A stretch of DNA of 12,311 bases from Clostridia bacterium (GTDB taxonomy: Bacteria; Bacillota_E; RBS10-35; JAJYVN01), in NCBI GenBank assembly GCA_027335515.1, contig DAHWHT010000185.1, positions 1-12,311 on the forward strand. The letters run 5' to 3'. How positions within the stretch are numbered: the stretch's first letter is position 1; every line of letters starts with the position of its first letter. Made by a program: the position numbers and the translations under genes. Shown here piece after piece: positions 5,757-11,857 of the stretch. The notes below the pieces were generated by a model. The model was not told the DNA's origin, ran no database searches, and worked only from the letters and a program-made list of their open reading frames with translations.

Positions 5757-7721
5757 ATGGAGCACGAGGCAGCGCTACCTGGGCCAAAGTCGTTTTATGT
5801 TACGGCGGCCATCGACTACCCGAACGCGGCCCCCCACATTGGGCATGCGTACGAAAAGGTGGCCGGTGACGCCCTCGCCCGCTACCAGCGCCTGCGCGGG
5901 CGGGATGCCTTCTACCTGTTGGGCAACGATGAGCACTCTCAAAACGTCATGCGCGCGGCCCAGGAACGGGGCGAGTCCGCCCCCTCGTACTGCGCACGCA
6001 TGGCCGCGGTATTCGCGTCCGTCTGGGAAGCCCTGGGTATCCGCTGCGACCGCTTCATGCGGACCGACGACCCGCGCCATCAGGCCGCCGTGCAGTCGAT
6101 TGTGCAGCGCCTCCACGACCGGGGGCATGTGTACCGTGGTGTTTACCGAGGGTGGTACTGCGTTTCGTGTGAGGCGTTTGTCACCGAAAAGGAGGTCGAC
6201 GACGGCAACTGTCCGGTGCACCACCGCCCGGTGGAGCGGGTGGAGGAGGAGAATTGGTTCTTCCGGTTGTCGGCCTTCGGGGATGCCGTGGCTGCGCACT
6301 TGGACGCCTGCCCGCAGTTCATTCAGCCGGAGGCGCGGCGCAACGAAGTTCGCATGGTGCTGCGCACGGGATTGGAGGACGTCTCCATTTCCCGCGCCGG
6401 CAGGGGCTGGGGTGTGCCGTTGCCGTGGGACGCGGGCCAGGTCGTCTATGTGTGGTTCGATGCCCTGATCACCTACCTTTCTGGTGCCGGGTTCGGGTGG
6501 GACCCGGACCGGTTCGCCCGATTGTGGCCGGCGGATGTGCACCTGATCGGCAAGGACATTACACGCTTTCACGCGATTATCTGGCCCGCGATGCTCCTGG
6601 GCGCCGGGCTTCCTTTGCCGCGGACCATCTTTGCGCACGGTTTCATGAACCTGCGCGGGGAAAAGCTGAGCAAGACGACCGGGAACGTCGTGGATCCTCT
6701 GCAATTTCGGCAACGCTTCGGGTTGGATGCGACGCGCTACTACCTACTGGCGGAGACCCCGTTCGGCAACGACGGCAACTTTACGCCTGATTCCTTTATC
6801 AAGAGGTTCAACTCGGATTTGGCCAACGACCTGGGGAACCTTCTCAACCGGGTGGTCGCGATGGTGGAGCGCTTTTGCGACGGGCGGATCCCCGAGCCGC
6901 CGGCGGGATCCGACGATGGCTTCGCGGCGGCCGCGGTGACCGCGGCGAACGCCCTGGAGCGGTCCATGGAGGGGTTGCGCCTGCACGAGGGACCGCCCGC
7001 CATGCTGGCGCTCTGCGCCCGAGCCAACAAGTACATCGACGAACAGGCCCCCTGGGACCTGGTGCGCCGTGGAGAGCGGGAGCGGCTCAACGCGGTTTTG
7101 TACAATGTGGCGGAAGTACTGCGCATTCTCGCCGTGGGCCTGTCGCCGTTCTTGGTTGAGGCGCCGGCCGAGATTGCGCGTCAGTTGGGTTTGTCCCCGA
7201 GCGTCGTCGTGGACGCCGGCTGGGACGACCTGCGCTGGGGCGGGCTGGCGCCGCGCACCGAGGTCCGCCGCGGGGAGGCGCTCTTTGCGCGCCTGGACCC
7301 GGATGTCGTCCGCGTCGATCCGGTCTTTGGTCCGGGGCCGGCCGCGGGGCCGCGCCCCGGGGCCGCACAGGCGCGGCCAGAGCGACCCGCGTCGACCCCG
7401 GTCGGCATGGAAGACCTGGAGCGGATCGATCTGCGGGTGGGGACGATTGTCGATGCCAGGCCCGTGGAGGGCGCGGACCGCCTCCTGGTGCTGCGGGTCG
7501 ATCTGGGGGAGGCGAGCGCGCGGCAGATTGTCTCGGGGATCGCGCACCACTACGCCCCCCAGGCCTTGCTCGGACGGCAGGTGGTGGTGGTGGCCAATCT
7601 GAAGCCGGCCCGTTTCCGCGGCGTGCGCTCCGAGGGCATGCTGCTGGCCGCGGGCGGTGCGGATGCGCTGCACCTGATCGGGCCGGACGGTCCGGTGGCG
7701 CCTGGGGACGCGGTGCGGTGA
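5757..7721 (+). CDS. metG: Methionyl-tRNA synthetase with C-terminal tRNA-binding domain
   Basis: Class I synthetase that charges tRNA-Met, including the initiator, with methionine (654 aa, typical of the Bacillus type). The HIGH motif is intact at residues 27-30 (in AAPHIGHAYEKV). A single zinc knuckle follows, C135-x2-C138 and C152-x2-H155. The KMSKS loop reads KLSKT at 303-307. After the alpha-helical anticodon domain comes a low-complexity linker rich in Pro, Gly and Ala (about 520-550). The last 104 or so residues form an EMAP/Trbp111-type tRNA-binding domain (LERIDLRVGTIVDA... VVVVANLKPARFRGVRSEGM), which usually dimerises. ATG 5757 is the first start after the promoter and is followed directly by the catalytic domain. 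The stop overlaps the tatD start by four bases. Confidence 0.97.
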   Translation: MEHEAALPGPKSFYVTAAIDYPNAAPHIGHAYEKVAGDALARYQRLRGRDAFYLLGNDEHSQNVMRAAQERGESAPSYCARMAAVFASVWEALGIRCDRFMRTDDPRHQAAVQSIVQRLHDRGHVYRGVYRGWYCVSCEAFVTEKEVDDGNCPVHHRPVERVEEENWFFRLSAFGDAVAAHLDACPQFIQPEARRNEVRMVLRTGLEDVSISRAGRGWGVPLPWDAGQVVYVWFDALITYLSGAGFGWDPDRFARLWPADVHLIGKDITRFHAIIWPAMLLGAGLPLPRTIFAHGFMNLRGEKLSKTTGNVVDPLQFRQRFGLDATRYYLLAETPFGNDGNFTPDSFIKRFNSDLANDLGNLLNRVVAMVERFCDGRIPEPPAGSDDGFAAAAVTAANALERSMEGLRLHEGPPAMLALCARANKYIDEQAPWDLVRRGERERLNAVLYNVAEVLRILAVGLSPFLVEAPAEIARQLGLSPSVVVDAGWDDLRWGGLAPRTEVRRGEALFARLDPDVVRVDPVFGPGPAAGPRPGAAQARPERPASTPVGMEDLERIDLRVGTIVDARPVEGADRLLVLRVDLGEASARQIVSGIAHHYAPQALLGRQVVVVANLKPARFRGVRSEGMLLAAGGADALHLIGPDGPVAPGDAVR

Positions 7722-8608
7722 GTGCGCGGCAGGCAGGGCGGCCAGACCCGCCGCGGGCGGTATCGGCGGATACGGCGCCGGACGGTCCGAGGAGACTCCC
7801 GGACGGTTCCGGGGGCGCGACTCGTCTCCTGTGGGATACGCATTGCCACCTGGCCGACCCCCGCTTTGCGGCGGATCGGGAGGCGGTGCTTGACCGGGCT
7901 CGCAGCGTTGGGAATGCCGGCGTGGTGATGATCGGCGCGGACCCGGACGCCTGGCCGGCGGTGACGGCTCTTGCCGCAGCCCCCGCCGTGCTCCCGTTGC
8001 GGGTGGCGTGCGGATTGCACCCGCATGCCGCGGAGCGGGGCGACGATCCCTGCTTCGCGCTCTTGCGGACCTATCTGCGCGGTGCGGTCGCCCTCGGGGA
8101 AATCGGCCTGGACTATCACTACGACCTTGCCCCGCGCCAGCGGCAGCAACGGGCGTTTTCCACCCAACTTCAGATGGCGCGGGAGCTCGACCTTCCCATA
8201 CTGCTGCACGAGCGCGACGCGGTCGAGGATCTATTGGCGATTCTGCGCTCCGAAGGGCTGCCGCCGCGGGGCGGGGTGTGGCACTGCTTTTCCCACGGCC
8301 CACAGGTGGCGGAGCAGGCCGTCGCGCTTGGACTACACCTCGGATTCGGCGGCCTCATCACCTTCGCCCGTGGCACGGAGGCGGTGCGGGCGGCCGCGGG
8401 CCTCTGCCCGGCGGACCGCCTGGTGCTGGAGACGGACGCCCCGTACCTGGCGCCGGTGCCATGGCGCGGTCGGCGGAATGAGCCGGCCCTGGTGGTGCAC
8501 GTACTCGATTTCCTCAGCGGGTTGCGCCGGGAGTCCCCCGATGCGCTCGCGGAGATCACCTCCCGCAACGCCAGCCGGCTGTTCCAACGTTCGGCGGCCG
8601 CGTCCTGA
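7718..8608 (+). CDS. tatD: TatD-family metal-dependent DNase
   Basis: A TIM-barrel metallohydrolase, homologue of B. subtilis YabD; family members act as 3'-5' exo- or endodeoxyribonucleases in the cytoplasm. All the family metal ligands are visible: H42 and H44 in DTHCHL, E128 in GEIGLDYHYD, H164 in LLHERDA, H189 in WHCFSH and D240 in ETDAPYL. The protein is 296 aa against a usual 255-260, because 37 residues rich in Arg, Pro, Gly and Ala precede the barrel, which usually begins at the first residues. No ATG, GTG or TTG lies between the GTG at 7718 and the motif, so the extension is real unless a CTG (codon 38) is used. GTG 7718 overlaps the metG stop (GTGA), pointing to translational coupling. 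No ribosome site is visible. Confidence 0.9.
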   Translation: MSARQAGRPDPPRAVSADTAPDGPRRLPDGSGGATRLLWDTHCHLADPRFAADREAVLDRARSVGNAGVVMIGADPDAWPAVTALAAAPAVLPLRVACGLHPHAAERGDDPCFALLRTYLRGAVALGEIGLDYHYDLAPRQRQQRAFSTQLQMARELDLPILLHERDAVEDLLAILRSEGLPPRGGVWHCFSHGPQVAEQAVALGLHLGFGGLITFARGTEAVRAAAGLCPADRLVLETDAPYLAPVPWRGRRNEPALVVHVLDFLSGLRRESPDALAEITSRNASRLFQRSAAAS

Positions 8609-8727
8609 GTCGTTGGCGCGGCAGTGGCGGCGCTGGGCGCGTCGGGGCATCCCCGGGCCGCGGTCCGGGGCGGGCCCAGGGGGTGTCGGTAACCGTGGGG
8701 GCCGCCGCAGGGGGATCCGCCGGTGCG

Positions 8728-8755
8728 TTGCCTTTTCTTGACCGCCTGGTAAAAT
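8728..8755 (+). promoter_or_regulatory. Predicted extended -10 promoter upstream of rsmA
   Basis: -35 TTGCCT (8728-8733), a 16-base spacer and -10 TAAAAT (8750-8755, 5/6), preceded by TG one base upstream (8747-8748), the extended -10 form. Transcription would start near 8762, two bases before an ATG at 8764 and about 200 bases before rsmA. Confidence 0.55.
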
Positions 8756-8898
8756 GCGGCCATATGAGTCCTGCTGGGTCCAGGTATGGCGTGTGCCCCT
8801 TGCGGCGGCCGGTTTCCGCGCGTGGATGGACAGGCGACGGCCCCTGCTGCGGGGATCGGCGGGCGGTGCGCCGTCGCGCGGATGCGTCTGGACGCGCT

Positions 8899-8940
8899 GG
8901 GACGGACAGCGGCGCCGTTCGGATGCCGTCCGTCCGTCCC
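8899..8940 (+). promoter_or_regulatory. Stable hairpin in the rsmA leader
   Basis: GGGACGGAC (8899-8907) pairs perfectly with GTCCGTCCC (8932-8940). Inside, CGGC (8910-8913) can pair with GCCG (8925-8928). The structure ends 9 bases before the AGGAAG ribosome site of rsmA and has no T run after it, so a leader element is more likely than a terminator. Its role is unknown. Confidence 0.4.
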
Positions 8941-8960
8941 ACGCCGGTCAGGAAGCATCG

Positions 8961-9917
8961 GTGAGCCAGCACCCGCAGCCTCCCGGCTTCCGTCCCGGTG
9001 ACGAACCCACGCGGGCCGCATGGATACAGTTGCTGCAACGCCACCGGCTTGCGGCGGGTCGAACGCTTGGGCAGCACTTCATGTGGCATGCGCCGACGGT
9101 TGCCCGCCTGGCGGCAGCGGCGGACCTGGGGCCTGGCGTGCCGGTGCTGGAGGTCGGCCCCGGGGTGGGCGTGCTCACGCGGGCGCTGCGCGCGACGGGG
9201 GCGCACGTCACGGCCGTGGAACTGGACCGTCGCCTGCGCCCGGCTTTGTGGGAGGTGCTTGGCGCCGGTCCGGTGCCCCCACCGCCCAGCGCGTCGGCCG
9301 AGCCCGAACGGTGGGCCGACGACCTGCGCCTGATTTGGGCGGACGCGGTGCGCCTGTCGTGGCGCGATCTCGCGGCCACCGCCCAGGGGCCATGGCGGCT
9401 GTGCAGCAATCTGCCCTATTACATCACCGGGCCGTTTTTGGCCGCGTTTTTGGAAGGCGGCCTTCCCTGGGTCACCGCGACGCTCGTCGTGCAGGCGGAA
9501 TCCGCGCAACGGATGTTGGCCGGGCCGGGCAGCAAGGCGTACGGCGCTTTCACCTGCATCGTCGACTACTATGCGGAGGTGGAGCGGCTGTTTACGGTGC
9601 CGCGCGCGGCGTTTCACCCCCCGCCACAAGTGGAATCCGTGGCGATCCGCCTGCGGCGTCGATGCGTGCCGCCCTGTGCGGCGGATCCATCGGACCTGCG
9701 GCGGGTGGTGCGCGCGGCCTTCGGACAGCGCCGCAAGACCCTGCGCAATGCGCTCGCGGCGGGGCTGGGTCTGGAGCGGGATGGGGCGGTGGACCTGTTG
9801 GCCGCGGCGGGACTGGACGGTGGGCGGCGGGCCGAGACCTTGGATTTGAGCGAGTTCGGCCGACTCGCCGTGGCGTGGGCGGATCGCGGCCAGACCGAGC
9901 GTCCGTCGGGCATGTGA
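8961..9917 (+). CDS. rsmA: 16S rRNA (adenine-1518/1519-N6)-dimethyltransferase
   Basis: Also known as KsgA. Dimethylates two adjacent adenines in the 3'-terminal helix of 16S rRNA with S-adenosylmethionine, a late step of small-subunit assembly; loss usually gives kasugamycin resistance. Motifs in the 318-aa protein: GRTLGQHF (33-40, usually LGQNF, so Asn is His at 39), motif I LEVGPGVG (63-70), acidic AVELD (85-89), WADA (126-129), catalytic NLPYYI (150-155), FHPPPQVES (218-226) and FGQRRKTLRNAL (254-265). A Pro/Ser/Ala-rich insert occupies about 101-120. The first 30 residues form an N-terminal extension before the GxxLGQ motif. GTG 8961 is chosen because AGGAAG (8950-8955) is 5 bases upstream; earlier in-frame starts have no family support. 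It has its own promoter and leader. Confidence 0.93.
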   Translation: MSQHPQPPGFRPGDEPTRAAWIQLLQRHRLAAGRTLGQHFMWHAPTVARLAAAADLGPGVPVLEVGPGVGVLTRALRATGAHVTAVELDRRLRPALWEVLGAGPVPPPPSASAEPERWADDLRLIWADAVRLSWRDLAATAQGPWRLCSNLPYYITGPFLAAFLEGGLPWVTATLVVQAESAQRMLAGPGSKAYGAFTCIVDYYAEVERLFTVPRAAFHPPPQVESVAIRLRRRCVPPCAADPSDLRRVVRAAFGQRRKTLRNALAAGLGLERDGAVDLLAAAGLDGGRRAETLDLSEFGRLAVAWADRGQTERPSGM

Positions 9918-9970
9918 TAGGATAGAGGCGCTACCGTACGCGGGCGGGACGGGGAAAGTCGAGGCGCGCC

Positions 9971-10444
9971 ATGGAGTTCGTCAGCCCGACCAAGGGCCCG
10001 ATGTCCTTCGACCGTATGTTTCGTGAGATTGTCGCCTTCGTGCAGGAAGCCCCGCAGGATCCATACACGCTTATCATCGGTTCGGATTCGCAGGCCAAGG
10101 AGCAGTTGACCTCCTTCGTTACGGCCGTGGTGATTCATCGGGTTGGCAAAGGCGCCCGTTATTTCTATCAGCGCCGCTCGCATCGTCCAATGCGCTCGTT
10201 GCGGCGGCGCATCCTGTTTGAGACGTCCCTCAGCCTCGGATTGGCAGGGTCCATGGCGGAGCGGCTCTCGCATAACGGCCACGCCCAGTTGAACATCGAG
10301 ATCCACCTCGACATCGGCCAGCAGGGCGACACGCGCGCCCTCATCCGCGAGATCGTGGGTATGGTCACGGGCAGCGGCTTTGACGCCAAGATCAAACCCG
10401 ATTCGTACGGCGCGAGCAAGGTTGCCGACAAGTACACGAAGTAG
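9971..10444 (+). CDS. YkuK-like (DUF458) RNase H-fold protein
   Basis: A 157-aa cytoplasmic protein resembling B. subtilis YkuK (about 170 aa). DUF458 proteins are predicted to have an RNase H-like fold; their activity is not established. Visible family marks are IIGSDSQ (residues 35-41, first acidic D39), FVTAVVIHRVGKGARYF, LFETSLS (E84), IEIHLDIG (D114) and a C-terminal KIKPDSYGASKVADKYTK. The spaced acidic residues suit a two-metal nuclease site, but this is inference. ATG 9971 has GAGG (9961-9964) 6 bases upstream. It lies 53 bases after rsmA, with no clear promoter between, so it may be co-transcribed. In Bacillus this position holds yabG, a sporulation protease, and ykuK lies elsewhere in the genome. 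Confidence 0.82.
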   Translation: MEFVSPTKGPMSFDRMFREIVAFVQEAPQDPYTLIIGSDSQAKEQLTSFVTAVVIHRVGKGARYFYQRRSHRPMRSLRRRILFETSLSLGLAGSMAERLSHNGHAQLNIEIHLDIGQQGDTRALIREIVGMVTGSGFDAKIKPDSYGASKVADKYTK

Positions 10445-10499
10445 CGACCATCCCTGGCGCGGCGCGACATGCTTCGCCGATTTGGGCGACAGGATCCAA

Positions 10500-10528
10500 T
10501 TGACAGTGCGGGGTGGCCTGGGTATACT
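10500..10528 (+). promoter_or_regulatory. veg promoter 1 (near-consensus sigma-A)
   Basis: -35 TTGACA (10500-10505, 6/6), a 17-base spacer and -10 TATACT (10523-10528, 5/6). Transcription would start near 10535. It is the strongest promoter match in the window; the veg promoter of B. subtilis is also known for high strength. Confidence 0.85.
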
Positions 10529-10538
10529 GACACCCTTT

Positions 10539-10567
10539 TTGACGTCATCCGCCATGTCTGCTATACT
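10539..10567 (+). promoter_or_regulatory. veg promoter 2 (tandem sigma-A)
   Basis: -35 TTGACG (10539-10544, 5/6), a 17-base spacer and -10 TATACT (10562-10567, 5/6). It lies exactly 39 bases after promoter 1 with the same spacing and the same TATACTGA octamer. Transcription would start near 10574, leaving a 24-base leader with the veg ribosome site. Confidence 0.8.
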
Positions 10568-10597
10568 GAATCGACGCTGCTTGGGAGGGATGGAGAC

Positions 10598-10885
10598 ATG
10601 GCCTCCGGCCACACGGTTCTCTCCGACATCCGGCGGCGAATGGATGCGTTTGTGGGGCAGAGGGTTCTCGTCAAGGCCAATCGCGGACGGCGCAAGGTCG
10701 TCGAGCGTGAGGGCATGCTCGAGCGCACGTACGCCAGCCACTTCGTGATCCTTCTGGACGAAGACAAGCAGTACCGGCGGGTATCGTACAGCTATGCGGA
10801 CCTGCTCACGGATTTGGTCGAGTTGAGTCTGTGTGGGCAAAAGGGTTTGCAGCGTGTCCAGTTTACCGCCAGCCTCGGCAGCTGA
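10598..10885 (+). CDS. veg: Veg protein
   Basis: A 95-aa homologue of B. subtilis Veg (86 aa). Matching segments are LSDIRRRMDAFVGQRVLVKANRGRRKVVEREG, TYASHFVILLDED and RVSYSYADLLTDLVEL. Veg is a small cytoplasmic protein widely conserved in Gram-positive bacteria; in B. subtilis it promotes biofilm gene expression, apparently by relieving SinR repression, and its molecular action is unclear. ATG 10598 is fixed by GGGAGG (10583-10588) 9 bases upstream; the frame stays open further left, but that part contains both promoters. The strong tandem promoters imply high expression. In Bacillus sspF follows; here ispE does. Confidence 0.95.
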   Translation: MASGHTVLSDIRRRMDAFVGQRVLVKANRGRRKVVEREGMLERTYASHFVILLDEDKQYRRVSYSYADLLTDLVELSLCGQKGLQRVQFTASLGS

Positions 10886-10934
10886 CGCAGGTGTGTGGCG
10901 GTGCATGCCGCCCGCATCGAATTGGGGGTCGCCG

Positions 10935-11834
10935 GTGCGGAGTGCGATCCGCGTGCATGCACCGGCCAAGGTGAACTTGGCCTTGGCCGTGGGCCCCCGG
11001 GATGCGGACGGCTACCATGCGGTCCAGACCGTGCTGCAGGCGGTGGCCCTGTGGGACGATCTGGAGTTCCGACCCCACGAGTGCCTGCATGTCAGGTGTG
11101 ATGACCTGGCGGTTGGCGAAGGCCGCCGCAATTTGGTGTGGCAGGCGGCCGACGCCCTGCGTCGCGCCGCGGGGTGCACGGCCGGCGCCTCCATCCGGAT
11201 CCACAAACGCATACCCGTCCAGGCCGGGCTGGGCGGCGGCTCGACCGACGCGGCTGCGGCCCTCTGGGCGTGTAATCGGCTTTGGGGGCTGCGCTGGCCG
11301 GTCGAGCGGCTCGCGGCCGTAGCGTCGTCCCTGGGCGCGGATGTCCCCTTCTTCTTGGTCGGCGGTACCGGCCTGGGTTGCGGCCGTGGCGACCAGGTGC
11401 GTCGGATGCCGCCGTTGCCCGCCTGGCCGCTGGTGCTGGCCCGCGCCGGGGCAGGCGCCGCGACGGCCAACACCTACGCTGCCTTTGACCGCCTTGGCTT
11501 GGCCAGAGGGACCCCGGCGCTTCCCGCGCCGTGGACGCGACCCGCCGGGCCGGCCGCCTGCCGCCGGGGGTTGGCGGCCATGTTGTTTAACGATCTGCAA
11601 CCGGCCGCTCTGGTGGACCGACCGGACACGCGGGGGGTCCTGGAACGGTTGATGTCCCGCGGGGCGTTCGCGGCGATGGTCGCCGGATCCGGATCGGCCG
11701 TTTGGGCCCTGGCCCCCTCTTTGGCCTGGGCGCGCACGGCTGCGGCCGCCCTGGCCGCCGAAGGGGTGTGGGCGGTGGCCACCCGTTTTTGGCCGGGCGG
11801 GTTGCGTCCGGGGCTGGTGCGTCGGGCGCTGTAG
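10935..11834 (+). CDS. ispE: 4-diphosphocytidyl-2-C-methyl-D-erythritol kinase
   Basis: ATP-dependent kinase of the non-mevalonate (MEP) isoprenoid pathway, phosphorylating CDP-methylerythritol. The GHMP-kinase protein is 299 aa (family about 285-310). Visible: HAPAKVNLAL with K12, the ATP loop PVQAGLGGGSTDAA (94-107), GADVPFFLVGGTGLG with catalytic D136, and the C-terminal MVAGSGSAVWAL motif 3. I chose GTG 10935 because a GGGGG run (10924-10928) is 6 bases upstream and the protein then begins five residues before HAPAKVN, as in homologues. An ATG at 10905 would add ten residues without family support. It lies 49 bases after veg with no promoter seen, so it probably uses the veg promoters. 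The NTP-transferase gene follows after 23 bases. Confidence 0.94.
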   Translation: MRSAIRVHAPAKVNLALAVGPRDADGYHAVQTVLQAVALWDDLEFRPHECLHVRCDDLAVGEGRRNLVWQAADALRRAAGCTAGASIRIHKRIPVQAGLGGGSTDAAAALWACNRLWGLRWPVERLAAVASSLGADVPFFLVGGTGLGCGRGDQVRRMPPLPAWPLVLARAGAGAATANTYAAFDRLGLARGTPALPAPWTRPAGPAACRRGLAAMLFNDLQPAALVDRPDTRGVLERLMSRGAFAAMVAGSGSAVWALAPSLAWARTAAAALAAEGVWAVATRFWPGGLRPGLVRRAL

Positions 11835-11857
11835 GGGGAATCATCCGGATCGGGGGC

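Larger units (their letters stand above)
8609..8960 (+). other. 352-base intergenic region without a recognised gene
   Basis: In Bacillus this interval holds yabE and rnmV; neither is recognisable in any frame. The left part has a hairpin CCCCGG/CCGGGG (8651-8670) without a T run, possibly ending the metG-tatD transcript. A good promoter follows at 8728-8755, then about 200 bases of leader up to rsmA with a strong hairpin at 8899-8940. One frame is open from 8764 (ATG) to 8964 and overlaps the rsmA start by GTGA; it would encode a 66-residue Arg-rich peptide with no recognised domain. Its third codon positions are about 74% G/C (17 of 66 end in A or T), lower than in neighbouring genes, so I do not call it a gene. 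Confidence 0.6.

Noticed and set aside
6744..8303. 519-codon - strand frame opposite metG and tatD
   Set aside because: Low-complexity Arg/Pro/Gly composition and full overlap with genes that have intact catalytic motifs; a GC-driven shadow.
8754..8960. N-terminal extension of RsmA from ATG 8754
   Set aside because: That ATG overlaps the predicted -10 box, the added residues have no family match, and GTG 8961 has a good ribosome site.
10469..10597. N-terminal extension of Veg from the longer open frame
   Set aside because: This stretch contains both promoters, and ATG 10598 with GGGAGG gives a protein that matches Veg from its first residues.
9614..10969. 451-codon - strand frame across rsmA end, YkuK-like gene and veg
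   Set aside because: It covers the tandem veg promoters and three recognised + strand genes and shows no family motif.
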